Part shown: piece by piece, positions 56,201-64,000 of the stretch | How positions within the stretch are numbered: the first letter of the stretch is position 1 | How the letters are laid out: each line of letters begins with the position of its first letter | Assembly: GCF_029894125.1 (NCBI RefSeq) | Contig: NZ_JARXYZ010000027.1 | Location: 46,205-110,204 of the forward strand | DNA: 64,000 bases | From: Kitasatospora sp. MAA19 | GTDB taxonomy: Bacteria > Actinomycetota > Actinomycetes > Streptomycetales > Streptomycetaceae | Reading direction: 5' to 3' | Notes under the pieces: generated by a model | Seen by the model: only the letters and a program-made list of their open reading frames with translations | Told to the model about the DNA's origin: nothing | Databases searched by the model: none | Translations under genes and position numbers: made by a program

Positions 56201-59200
56201 GAGTTGGACGCGTGGTCGAACCGGGTGGCGCACTGGCTGATCGGGCGGGGTGTGTCGGCGGAGGTGCCGGTGGCGGTGCTGATGGAGCGTTCGGTCGAGT
56301 TGGTGGTGGCGTTGCTGGCGGTCGCCAAGTCCGGCGGGGTGTACGTGCCGTTGAATGCCGCGTGGCCGGGGGAGCGGCTGGAGTGGATCCGCCGGCAGGC
56401 GGGTGCGGTGGTGCTGCTGAGCGACGGTGATCTGGCCGGGGCCGAGGGGTGTCCGGAGAGTGATCCGCAGGTCTCGGTGCACCCGGACCAGTTGGCGTAC
56501 GTGATGTACACCTCCGGTTCCACCGGGGAGCCGAAGGGCGTCGCGGCGCAGCAGAAGGACGTCGTGGCGCTGGCGTCGGACCGGGCCTGGCAGGGCGGTG
56601 CGCACGAGCGGGTGCTGCTGCACTCCCCGCACTCCTTCGACGGCTCGACCTACGAGCTGTGGGTCCCGCTGCTGGGCGGTGGCACCGTCGTCGTCGCCCC
56701 GCCCGGGGACACCGATGTGGAGCGGCTCGCCGACGTCATGGTGCGTCGCGAGGTGACTGCCGTCTTCCTCACCACGGCCCTGTTCAATCTCCTGGTCGAG
56801 GACCACGTGGAGTGCTTCGCCGGGGTGCGTGAGATCCTCACCGGCGGCGAGAAGGTCAACCCCGGGGCCATGCGCCGGATCGCCGAGCGGCAGCCGGACA
56901 CCTCCGTGGTGCACGTCTACGGCCCGACCGAGACCACCACCTACTGCACCGGCCACCCGGTCGGACCGGTCGCCGCCGACCACCCCGAGGTGCCCATCGG
57001 GCGAGCCCTGGACAACATGCGGGCCTTCGTCCTGGACGCCGCGCTGCGCCCGGTCCCGGTCGGCGTGGACGGCGAGCTGTACATCGCGGGCACCGGACTG
57101 GCCCGCGGCTACCTGAACCGGCCCGCCCTGACCGGCGAGCGCTTCGTGGCCTGCCCGTTCGGCGCCGGCGAGCGGATGTACCGCACCGGCGACCTGGTGC
57201 GCTGGAACACCGACGGCCGCATCGTGTACGTGGGCCGGGTCGACGACCAGGTCAAGCTGCGCGGTTTCCGGATCGAGCCCAGTGAGGTGCAGGCGGCCCT
57301 GGCGGCCCACCCCGAGGTCGCCCAGGTCTTCGTGACCGCCCGCGAAGGGCGTGTCCCGGGAGCCGGCAAGCAACTGGTCGCCTACGTCGTCCCCGCGCCC
57401 GGCAGCCGGATCGGCCCCGGCGCGCTGCGCGAGCACGCGGCACAGGGCCTGCCCGAGTACATGGTGCCCGCGGCCTTCGTCCTCCTGGACGCGCTGCCGC
57501 TGAACCCGAACGGCAAGGTGGACCGCCGGGCGCTGCCCGAGCCGGAGTTCGCCGCCGGTTCGCAGCGGGCGCCGCGAAGCCCGCAGGAGGAGGTGCTGTG
57601 CGGGCTGTTCGCGGAGGTGCTCGGCCTGGAGCGGGTCGGCATCGACGACGGCTTCTTCGACTTCGGCGGGCACTCGCTGCTCGCCACCCGGCTGGTCAGC
57701 CGGATCCGCGCCGTCCTCGGCGTCGAACTGCCCATCCGCACGCTGTTCGAGGCCCCGACACCGGCCGCACTCGCCGCCGGGCTGGGCACGGGAGCCCGGG
57801 CCCGCACCGCGCTGGTACGTGCCGCCGGGCGCCCTGAGCGCCTGCCGCTGTCCTTCGCCCAGCGCCGGATGTGGTTCCTGCACCGGCTGGAGGGCCCCAC
57901 GGCCACCTACAACATCGCGGGCCGGCTCCAGCTCTCCGGTGAACTGGACACCGAGGCGCTGGCCGAGGCCGTGCGCGACGTGGTGGGGCGGCACGAGGCG
58001 CTGCGCACCCTGCTCGCCGAGGACGCGGACGGGGTGCCGTACCAGCGGATCCTGCCGACCGGGGAGGCCGAGGTCACCGTCCTGCGGCAGGAGGCCGTGG
58101 ACGTCGCGGCCGCGGTCGCCGAGGCGGCCGGCCACTGCTTCGACCTGTGCGCCGAACTCCCGCTGCGCACCACGCTGTTGACCTCCGCCCCGGACGAGCA
58201 CGTGCTGGTCCTGGTGCTGCACCACATCGCCGGGGACGGCGAGTCGCTGGCCCCGCTGGCCCGGGACCTGGTCACCGCCTACACGGCGCGCCGGGCGGGC
58301 CGGGCTCCCGCGTGGGAGGAGCTGCCGGTCCAGTACGCCGACTACACGCTGTGGCAGCGCGAGCTGCTCGGCGACGAGGACGACCCGGAGAGCCTGCTCG
58401 CCACCCAGTCCACCTACTGGCGGGAGCAACTCGCCGGTGTGCCGCAGCCGCTGGCCCTGCCCACCGACCGGCCGCGGCCGGTCCGGGCCGACCACCGTGG
58501 CGACACGGTGGAGTTCGTCCTGGAGCCGGAGTTGCTGGCCGGTGTGGAGGCGCTGGCGCGGGGGCGGGGTGCGACGGTGTCGATGGTGCTGCAGGCGGGA
58601 CTTGCGGTGCTGTTGCGGCAGTTGGGTGCGGGGGAGGACGTCGCGATCGGTTCGCCGATCGCGGGGCGTACGGATGAGGCGTTGGCGGATCTGGTCGGGT
58701 TCTTCGTGAACACCTGGGTCTTGCGGGTGGATCTGTCGGGTGAGCCGTCCTTCGGTGAGCTGGTGGAGCGGGTGCGGGACCGGGCGTTGGCGGCGTACGA
58801 CCGGCAGGACGTGCCGTTCGAGCGGTTGGTGGAGCTGCTCAACCCGGAGCGCTCGACGTCGTACCACCCGCTGTTCCAGGTGATGTTCGCCTGGCAGAAC
58901 GGCAGCCGGGCCGCGTTCGATCTGCCCGGACTCCGAGTGGCCACCGAGCCTCTGGGCACCAGGACCGCCAAGTTCGACCTCTTCTTCAACCTGGCGGAGA
59001 GCGAACGCCCCGACGGACGAGGCGCCTGGGGCGTCGTCGAGTATGCGACCGAGCTGTTCGACCGGGCGACCGTCGAGGCGATCGCCGAGCGCTTCGTCCG
59101 CGTGTTGCGCCAGGTCGTCGCCGACCCGCGGCAGCCCGTCGGCGCCGTCCGGCTCCTGGACGAAGTGGAGCAGCGCGCCCTCACTGCGGCGCCCGCGCCG

Positions 59201-62200
59201 GCCCCGGAGCCGTACGACACGCTGGTCTCCCGCTTCGAGCGCCAGGTCGCGGCCACCCCGGATGCGGTGGCCGTCACCTGCGAGGACGTCTCGCTGACCT
59301 ACCGGGAGCTGGACGTGCGGGCCAACCGCCTCGCCCGGCTGTTGGTCGAGCGCGGCGCCGGCCCGGAGCGGCTGGTGGCCCTGAGCCTGCCGCGCACCGA
59401 GGAACTCGTCGTCGCGGTCCTCGGTGTCCTGAAGTCTGGCGCGGGCTACCTGCCGGTCGACCCGGCCTACCCGGCCGACCGCATCGCCCACATGATCGAG
59501 GACGCCCGGCCGGTCCTGACGGTCACCCCCGAGGTGATCGCCGAGTCCGCACGGTACGCACCGGAGAACCCGGGCGTCCCGGTCCGGCCGGCCGACATCG
59601 CGTACGTCATCTACACCTCCGGATCCACCGGACGGCCCAAGGGCGTTCTCATCCCGCACCACAACGCCGTGCGGCTGATGGACTCCACCGAGCACTGGTT
59701 CGGCTTCGGGCCCGACGACGTGTGGACGCTCTTCCACTCGTACGCCTTCGACTTCTCCGTCTGGGAGCTGTGGGGCCCGCTGCTGTACGGCGGCCGCCTG
59801 GTCGTCGTTCCGTACGAGACCAGCCGCACACCCGACCGCTTCCTGCGGCTGCTCGCGGACGAGGGGGTGACGGTGCTCAACCAGACGCCGTCCGCCTTCT
59901 ACCAGCTGATGGCCGCCGACCGGGAGCAGCCCGACACCGGTGCCCGGCTGGCCCTGCGGCACGTGATCTTCGGTGGGGAGGCGCTGGAACTCGTCCGGCT
60001 CGCCGACTGGTACGCGCGGCACGCCGACGACGCACCCCACCTGGTGAACATGTACGGCATCACCGAGACCACGGTGCACGTCACCCACACCGCCCTGGAC
60101 GAGCGGACCGCCGCCACCGCGTCCGGTTCCGTCATCGGCGTCCCGATCCCCGACCTGGCCGTGTACGTCCTCGACGACCGGCTCCTTCCGGTGCCCGAGG
60201 GTGTCGTCGGAGAGCTGTACGTCGTCGGTGCCGGACTGGCCCGCGGCTACCTCGGCCGCCCCGGGCTCACCGCCGGACGCTTCGTGGCCAACCCCTTCGG
60301 CCCGGGCCGGATGTACCGCACCGGCGACACCGGCCGCCGGCTGTCCGACGGGCGGCTGGAGTACGCCGGACGGGCCGACGAGCAGGTCAAGATCCGCGGC
60401 TTCCGGATCGAACCGGGCGAGGTGGAGGCCGCCATGGTCGCCCACCCGTCGGTGGCCCAGGGCGCGGTCGTCGCCCGCGAGGCGCACGACGGCGGAAAAC
60501 AGCTGGTCGGCTACATCGTGCCGGTCACCGACACCGCGGGCGGCAGCGCCGACAGCATCGGCGACGTCGACATCACGGTGAACGCCGGCCTCGACCCGGC
60601 CGAGCTGCGCCGGTTCATGGCGACCCGGATACCCGAGTTCATGGTGCCGGCGGCGTTCGTGGTGCTGGAGGCGCTGCCGTTGACGCCGAACGGGAAGCTC
60701 GACCGTAAGGCCCTGCCGGAGCCGGAGTTCACCACGGGTGCTTATCGGGCGCCGCGGACCGCGTGGGAGGAGGTGTTGTGCGGGGTGTATGCCGAGGTGC
60801 TGGGCCTGGGCCGGGTGGGTGTGGACGACGACTTCTTCGCGGTGGGCGGCGACAGCATCCGGACGATCCAGGTGGTGGCGCGGGCGCGGGTGTTCGGGGT
60901 GAGGATCACCCCCCGGCAGGTGTTCGACTGCCGGACGGTGGCCGAGCTGGCCGCCGTCGCGGTGGCCGAAGGCGCCTCGGACGCGGTCGTCCTGGCCGAG
61001 TTGGAGGGTGGTGGCACCGGCTGGGTGCCGCTGCCACCCATCGGCCACTACCTGCTCGAACTCGGCGGCGGCTACGGCAGGTTCGCCCAGACGATGGCCC
61101 TCGATCTGCCGGTGGGCGTCGACGGGGCGGGTTTGGTGGCGGTGCTGGGTGCGGTGTTCGAGCGGCATGACGTGCTGCGTTCGTGCCTGGTGACGGGTGC
61201 GGGTGCGGGTGCGGGTCTGCTGGTCGGTGGGTCGGGTTCGGTGGAGGTGGCGTCGCTGGTGCGCCGGGTGGAGTGCTCGGCGGGGTCGTGGCGTGACCTT
61301 GCTGGGGCTGAACTGGCGGCTGCTGCGGGTCGGTTGGATCCGGTCGGTGGGGTGATGGCGCAGTTCGTGTGGTTCGACCTGGGTGCCGGGGCTGCCGGGC
61401 GGTTGGTGGTGGTGTTGCATCACTTGGTCGTGGACGGGGTGTCGTGGCGGATCCTGCTGCCGGATCTGGCGGATGCGTGGCGTCAGGTGTGTGGGGGGTC
61501 GGTGCCGGAGTTGGCTCCGGTGGGTACGTCGGTGCGGCGGTGGTCGCATGCGTTGGTGGAGGAGGCTCGTTCGTCTGAGCGGGTGGCTGAACTCCCCTTG
61601 TGGTTGGGGGTCGTCGGGGGTTCGGATCCGTTGCTGGGGTCGCGTGTGCTGGATCCGGTGGTGGACGTGGTCTCGACGGTGGAGCAGGTGCGGGTGGAGT
61701 TGGCGCCGGAGGTGACGGAGGCGTTGCTGACGCGGGTGCCGGCGGTGTTCCGGGGTGGGGTGAACGACGGTCTGTTGGCTGGTCTGGCTATCGCGGTGGC
61801 GCGGTGGCGGTCGGTGCGTGGGGTGGACGAGTCGTCGGTGCTGGTGCGTCTGGAGGGGCACGGGCGTGAGGAGGCGGTGGTGCCGGGGGCGGACTTGTCG
61901 CGGACGGTGGGCTGGTTCACGAGCATGTTCCCGGTGCGGCTCGATCTCGGTGGTGCCGACGTCGAGCAGGCACTTGGCGGTGGTGCTGCGGCGGGCCGGG
62001 TGGTCAAGGCTGTCAAGGAGCGGTTGTTGGCGGTGCCGGACAAGGGTGTCGGGTACGGGTTGCTGCGGTATCTGAACCCGGAGACGGGTGGGGTGCTGGC
62101 GGGGCAGCCGTCGGGGCAGATCGGGTTCAACTACCTGGGCCGGTTCTCGACGGCCGACATGCCCGAGGAACTGCGCGGCCTCGGCTGGACCCGGGCCGGG

Positions 62201-64000
62201 GACGTCGGCGAGCTGCTGGTGGACTTCGACGCCGACATGCCCGCCATGTCGGCCCTGGAGATCAACGCCCTGGTCACCGACGACGCGGACGGTGCGCCGC
62301 GGCTCGGTGCCCTCTTCTCCTACCCGACGGGCCTGCTGTCCGCCGAGGAGGTGTCCGAACTGGCGGAGCTGTGGTGCCGGGCGCTGACCGGCATCGTCGA
62401 GCACGTCTCCGGTCCGGAGGCTGGTGGCCTGACGCCATCCGACCTGCCGCTGGTCGCCGTCGGCCAAGGCGAGATCGAGCAGTGGGAGCGCGACTACCCG
62501 GGCCTCGCGGATGCCTGGCCGCTGACTCCGCTGCAGTCCGGCCTGCTCTTCCACGCCCGGATGGCCGGCCCGTCCTTCGACGCGTACAACATGCAGCTGA
62601 CCCTGCACCTGGCCGGCCAGGTCGACGCCGAGCGCCTGCGGGCGGCCGGTCAGGGGCTGTTGGAGCGGCACGCCAACCTGCGGACCGCCTTCGTGGACGC
62701 CGCCGACGGCACCCCCGTCCAGCTCGTGGTGGACGGCGCCCGCCTGCCCTGGCGCGAGGTCGACCTGCGCGACCAGGACCCGGCGGAGCTGGAACGACTG
62801 CTGTCCCAGGACCTGCGTACCAACTTCAGCCCCGAGACGCCCCCACTGCTGCGGATGACGCTGGTGCGGACCGGACCGGAGCAGGCCGACCTCGTGCTCA
62901 CCGCACACCACCTGCTCTTCGACGGCTGGTCGCTGCCGGTGCTGATGCAGGACCTGCTGCGGCTCTACGCCGCCGGGGGCGACGTCGCCGCACTGCCGCC
63001 GGCCGGCCGGTTCCGGGACTTCCTGGTCTGGCAGTCCGCCCGCGACCGCGCCGAGTCCGCCCGCGCCTGGGCGGCCGAACTGGACGGCATCGAGGAGCCC
63101 ACCCTGCTCGCCCCGCAGGCGGCGGACCACACGGCCACCGACGCCGACGGCATCGGCCAGACGGAGGTCCCGCTGTCCGCGGCGGATGCCCGCGCGGCCT
63201 CCCGGCGCGCCGCCGAGCTGGGCATCACCGTCAACACCCTGCTCCAGGGCGTCTGGGCGGTGCTGCTGTCCCACCTCACCGGGCGGCAGGACGTGCTGTT
63301 CGGCGCGACCGTCTCGGGTCGCCCGGCCGACTTGGAGGGAGCCGGTGAAACGGTCGGGCTGTTCATCAACACCCTTCCGGTGCGGGTGCGTTGCGCACCG
63401 GAGGGCTCGCTCGCCGACCTGCTGACCGGACTCCAGCAGCGGCAGGCGGCCCTGCTCGACCACCATCACCACCCGCTGGCCGACATCCAGCGCGAGACCG
63501 GCCTGAGCACGCTCTTCGACACCCTGGTCGTCTTCGAGTCCTATCCGGTGGATCGGGTCGGCATCGACGAAGCCAACTCCTCGGCGGGCATCGCGGTCAC
63601 GGGCATCCGGCCCTTCACCGGCACCCACTACCCGCTGACCGTCATCGCGGCCGCCGACCCCCATCTGCGACTGAGCTTCCAGTACCAGCGGCACCTGTTC
63701 GATCGGGTGACGGTGGAGGGGTTCGCGGAGCGGTTCGTGCGGGTGTTGCGGTTGGTGGTGGCTGATCCGGGGTGTCGGGTGGGTCGGGTGGAGGTGCTCT
63801 CGTCCGAGGAGCGGAGCCGGGTTCTGGGGGAGTGGAACGCCACGGCGGTTCCGTTGCCGGACGGCACGCTCTCGGGTCTGGTGGAGGCGCAGGTGGTGCG
63901 TACGCCGGGTGCGGTGGCCGTCATGGATGGTCAACGGTCCTTCAGTTACGCGGAGTTGGATGTTCGGGCGAATCGTCTGGCGCATTGGCTGGTCGGGCGG
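50264..64000 (+). CDS. Multimodular NRPS (C-A-T-E / C-A-T / C-A-T-E / C-A..., truncated by the right edge)
   Basis: One open frame of 4579 codons from ATG 50264 to the window end. Module 1: C (~10-440, HHVANDA at 139), A (~460-930, YTSGSTG at 596), T with Ser973, E (~1028-1455, NHLAVDG at 1159). Module 2: C (~1498-1930, HHILLDG at 1633, D-donor type), A (~1950-2425), T with Ser2471. Module 3: C (~2527-2965, HHIAGDG at 2653, L-donor type), A (~2984-3485), T with Ser3531, E (~3587-4050, HHLVVDG at 3719). Module 4: C (~4085-4520, HHLLFDG at 4215, D-donor type) and the start of A. Codes extracted by eye: A1 DIWVLGGVCK (unassigned), A2 DGYFLGVTYK (close to the Ile code), A3 DFWNIGMVHK (Thr). C-domain types agree with the E domains. 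Piperazate is probably loaded by a later module. Confidence 0.95.
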   Translation, partial: MHGNARPEFPLTASQRGLWMLQQIDPGNPVLGTAEYVDICGPVDHALFRRAVAQVVAEAETMRSRIGVRGEDVVQYVLDEDAPDVPFADLSGERDPWAAAHTRMREAMAEVIDPTGGQSFTIDLWKLAEDRFVAFYRFHHVANDAWGIWLVIRRIAEVYTRLATGQETGASPFAPLHVLRDAEEAYRNSERYAEDREFWTDYLADLPEPPRLTRTSRLPDLPRRVLRHSGELGRDTVHRVVELARQQGVLEATVVIAAAAAYTQQATGADEIVLGLAAAARSARGTRKVPGMAANVTPLRVRLDAGISVAGLLDRVAEQTLLTLRHQHYRYEDMSRDLNVVGTGQRLVGPGVNVMNFDYTLRFGEAEAVGHVLSTGPTQDLGFLVMDRKDGRGWRLEVEANADLYDEGDLAEHAARMERLIDALAGADPDLPVSRLDVLAPGERTRLAQWNDAGAPVPPATFPALFAAQAARTPDAVALVEGETSLTYRELDERTNQLAHWMRDRGVGAEDVVALILPRSARMVTALLATLKAGGAYLPVDRGAPAERIARMLADTAPRLVLDEEALTAALAAGADRPRTAPEPGTVPANTAYVIYTSGSTGLPKGVAVTHAGLADMVAGQHEHFPVGPGDRVAQLSSPSFDISVWEILMAFTTGATLVVPGPEALAGQVLADFLTGQRISLAVIVPAVLASVPELPEGVLPHLLVGAEVVPPQLIDRWAPTRRILNGYGPTETTVCAAMSQPLAAGAPVTIGRPAPGTRAHVLDNWLRPVPPEAVGELYVAGAGLARGYLGRTALTGERFVACPFGTGERMYRTGDLVRWDADGCLRYVGRVDDQVKLRGFRIELGEVEAALRAQPGVEQAVAVVRTDRHGTKRLVGYLVGGADPETVRRSLAERLPEYMVPSAVVALAALPLTRNGKVDRAALPEPAAPAGGSSRAPRTPAEALLCRIYADLLGREQVAAEDSLFDLGGDSIVAIQLVSRARAEGLVLTPGDVFRCRTPEALALRAAETGPAGVAQSGPTAEATGEVPLTPLMRRFAELGGPLDGFHQSMGAAVPAGLTEPQVLAAVQALLDHHDVLRMRRGPADDGSWTLTVPPAGATRAEQVLRRIEAAGDPAERVTEDVRAAQHRLAPTEGVMVQALWYDAGTAADGTLLFLVNHLAVDGVSWRILLPDLTAALEATAAGRPVVLPPVPVSFRGWALGLAEQARARAAEAELWQRMLAGPDPLLGDRALDPARDTVATAGRIELRLPAEVTAPLLTSVPAAFHGEVGDVLPAALALAVRRWRGTGGPVTVDLERHGREDAFGLDLSRTVGWFTAVHPVRLDPGDGDAVDAVRRVKEQLRAVPDKGIGYGLLRHLDPDAGARLAAAGPEPQIGFNYLGRIRAERGTGVLGRSAAFGAGADPELPLAHVVEVNAQAEDTPDGPVLTAAWSWAGELLDEDRVRALAEAWFAALTELVRLAEAGQVGGHSPSDFPLVSVTQPEIAALEDELGRDGLHDLLPLSPLQEGFAFHAGYDRGTGDVYTAQFALDLSGPVDPSLLRATLRALLERHPNLRAGFRQGADGTTLQVVGAACEAPFTEADLSDHADPEAAARDLAEEERGRPFALDRPPLLRFVLVKLGTDRYRLVATNHHILLDGWSMPLLLGELLALYHAGADTSALPPARPYRDYLAWLSGTDRVAASRAWQTALAGVEEPTLVAPDHRQARAQEPHRITARLTEEQGRALAEATRELGVTVNTLVQALWGVLIGSLTGRSDVTFGTVVSGRPAELPDVESMIGLFINTLPVRVRFEPGDTFAELLRRLQDEQAALLAHHQLGLTEIQELAGAGRLFDTLTVYENYPGLPVVTSTELTGAGLRGRLTDIADATHYPLVLAAVPGEEGLRLRLDYQPTAFTAEDADRILGCFQRLLAAVAADPRLRLGQVEVLSVQERRRVLVDWNDTATDVPEGAVAEVFRRQAAVTPDAVAVVGEEGVLTYAELDAWSNRVAHWLIGRGVSAEVPVAVLMERSVELVVALLAVAKSGGVYVPLNAAWPGERLEWIRRQAGAVVLLSDGDLAGAEGCPESDPQVSVHPDQLAYVMYTSGSTGEPKGVAAQQKDVVALASDRAWQGGAHERVLLHSPHSFDGSTYELWVPLLGGGTVVVAPPGDTDVERLADVMVRREVTAVFLTTALFNLLVEDHVECFAGVREILTGGEKVNPGAMRRIAERQPDTSVVHVYGPTETTTYCTGHPVGPVAADHPEVPIGRALDNMRAFVLDAALRPVPVGVDGELYIAGTGLARGYLNRPALTGERFVACPFGAGERMYRTGDLVRWNTDGRIVYVGRVDDQVKLRGFRIEPSEVQAALAAHPEVAQVFVTAREGRVPGAGKQLVAYVVPAPGSRIGPGALREHAAQGLPEYMVPAAFVLLDALPLNPNGKVDRRALPEPEFAAGSQRAPRSPQEEVLCGLFAEVLGLERVGIDDGFFDFGGHSLLATRLVSRIRAVLGVELPIRTLFEAPTPAALAAGLGTGARARTALVRAAGRPERLPLSFAQRRMWFLHRLEGPTATYNIAGRLQLSGELDTEALAEAVRDVVGRHEALRTLLAEDADGVPYQRILPTGEAEVTVLRQEAVDVAAAVAEAAGHCFDLCAELPLRTTLLTSAPDEHVLVLVLHHIAGDGESLAPLARDLVTAYTARRAGRAPAWEELPVQYADYTLWQRELLGDEDDPESLLATQSTYWREQLAGVPQPLALPTDRPRPVRADHRGDTVEFVLEPELLAGVEALARGRGATVSMVLQAGLAVLLRQLGAGEDVAIGSPIAGRTDEALADLVGFFVNTWVLRVDLSGEPSFGELVERVRDRALAAYDRQDVPFERLVELLNPERSTSYHPLFQVMFAWQNGSRAAFDLPGLRVATEPLGTRTAKFDLFFNLAESERPDGRGAWGVVEYATELFDRATVEAIAERFVRVLRQVVADPRQPVGAVRLLDEVEQRALTAAPAPAPEPYDTLVSRFERQVAATPDAVAVTCEDVSLTYRELDVRANRLARLLVERGAGPERLVALSLPRTEELVVAVLGVLKSGAGYLPVDPAYPADRIAHMIEDARPVLTVTPEVIAESARYAPENPGVPVRPADIAYVIYTSGSTGRPKGVLIPHHNAVRLMDSTEHWFGFGPDDVWTLFHSYAFDFSVWELWGPLLYGGRLVVVPYETSRTPDRFLRLLADEGVTVLNQTPSAFYQLMAADREQPDTGARLALRHVIFGGEALELVRLADWYARHADDAPHLVNMYGITETTVHVTHTALDERTAATASGSVIGVPIPDLAVYVLDDRLLPVPEGVVGELYVVGAGLARGYLGRPGLTAGRFVANPFGPGRMYRTGDTGRRLSDGRLEYAGRADEQVKIRGFRIEPGEVEAAMVAHPSVAQGAVVAREAHDGGKQLVGYIVPVTDTAGGSADSIGDVDITVNAGLDPAELRRFMATRIPEFMVPAAFVVLEALPLTPNGKLDRKALPEPEFTTGAYRAPRTAWEEVLCGVYAEVLGLGRVGVDDDFFAVGGDSIRTIQVVARARVFGVRITPRQVFDCRTVAELAAVAVAEGASDAVVLAELEGGGTGWVPLPPIGHYLLELGGGYGRFAQTMALDLPVGVDGAGLVAVLGAVFERHDVLRSCLVTGAGAGAGLLVGGSGSVEVASLVRRVECSAGSWRDLAGAELAAAAGRLDPVGGVMAQFVWFDLGAGAAGRLVVVLHHLVVDGVSWRILLPDLADAWRQVCGGSVPELAPVGTSVRRWSHALVEEARSSERVAELPLWLGVVGGSDPLLGSRVLDPVVDVVSTVEQVRVELAPEVTEALLTRVPAVFRGGVNDGLLAGLAIAVARWRSVRGVDESSVLVRLEGHGREEAVVPGADLSRTVGWFTSMFPVRLDLGGADVEQALGGGAAAGRVVKAVKERLLAVPDKGVGYGLLRYLNPETGGVLAGQPSGQIGFNYLGRFSTADMPEELRGLGWTRAGDVGELLVDFDADMPAMSALEINALVTDDADGAPRLGALFSYPTGLLSAEEVSELAELWCRALTGIVEHVSGPEAGGLTPSDLPLVAVGQGEIEQWERDYPGLADAWPLTPLQSGLLFHARMAGPSFDAYNMQLTLHLAGQVDAERLRAAGQGLLERHANLRTAFVDAADGTPVQLVVDGARLPWREVDLRDQDPAELERLLSQDLRTNFSPETPPLLRMTLVRTGPEQADLVLTAHHLLFDGWSLPVLMQDLLRLYAAGGDVAALPPAGRFRDFLVWQSARDRAESARAWAAELDGIEEPTLLAPQAADHTATDADGIGQTEVPLSAADARAASRRAAELGITVNTLLQGVWAVLLSHLTGRQDVLFGATVSGRPADLEGAGETVGLFINTLPVRVRCAPEGSLADLLTGLQQRQAALLDHHHHPLADIQRETGLSTLFDTLVVFESYPVDRVGIDEANSSAGIAVTGIRPFTGTHYPLTVIAAADPHLRLSFQYQRHLFDRVTVEGFAERFVRVLRLVVADPGCRVGRVEVLSSEERSRVLGEWNATAVPLPDGTLSGLVEAQVVRTPGAVAVMDGQRSFSYAELDVRANRLAHWLVGR

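Noticed and set aside
51821..63985. A 4054-codon open frame antisense to the NRPS
   Set aside because: It mirrors the GC-biased third positions of the NRPS gene, is dominated by Gly/Arg/Gln/His low-complexity sequence and has no domain. The sense strand carries complete, ordered NRPS motifs.
50264..64000. Assigning one of A1-A3 to piperazate
   Set aside because: A3 has a clear Thr code and A2 is close to Ile. A1 (DIWVLGGVCK) does not match a code I am sure of, and I cannot recall a reliable piperazate code to compare.

Overview
The window is high-GC actinobacterial DNA, almost certainly Streptomyces or Kitasatospora. This rests on strongly biased third codon positions, GTG and TTG starts, XRE/DUF5753-DUF397 gene pairs, ECF sigma factors, StrR- and MbtH-type genes and a large NRPS. 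Everything here was read by eye from the sequence; no database search was run, so family names are recognition calls.

Layout. 1-10.5 kb is a mixed housekeeping/accessory stretch: a truncated membrane protein, a nucleosidase, an ECF41-type sigma factor, two tandem secreted serine proteases, a VOC protein, an ATP-binding/XRE/DUF397 regulatory group and a lipase-like hydrolase. 10.5-13.7 kb is a degraded island between tRNA-Leu(CAG) and initiator tRNA-fMet. It holds three copies of one palindromic repeat, a frameshifted IS982-like transposase, gene remnants and a MepB-family gene. 13.7-24 kb holds an ECF sigma/CU044_5270 pair, a lipoprotein, a TetR/reductase pair, a beta-lactamase-fold protein, a TetR/SDR pair with four copies of one operator, and a multicopper oxidase. 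24-40 kb holds an alcohol/aldehyde dehydrogenase pair, a LodA/LodB quinoprotein pair, a glycine-rich small protein, an ABC exporter, a Tat-exported agmatine-deiminase-like enzyme next to its likely TetR repressor, a class C-type serine hydrolase, a two-component system and a secreted TAP-like peptidase.

40-64 kb is specialised metabolism. On the minus strand lies a candidate RiPP locus: a 60-aa precursor-like peptide, an E1-like/YcaO fusion cyclodehydratase, a DesK-type histidine kinase and a NarL-type regulator. Diverging from it on the plus strand are a StrR-type regulator, a KtzT-like piperazate synthase, a KtzI-like ornithine N-hydroxylase, an MbtH protein, a DDAH/arginine-deiminase-fold hydrolase and an NRPS that runs off the right edge. 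The NRPS reads C-A-T-E / C-A-T / C-A-T-E / C-A(partial). The third A domain carries the canonical threonine code. The KtzI/KtzT pair implies that L-ornithine is converted to L-piperazic acid for incorporation, probably by a module beyond the window.
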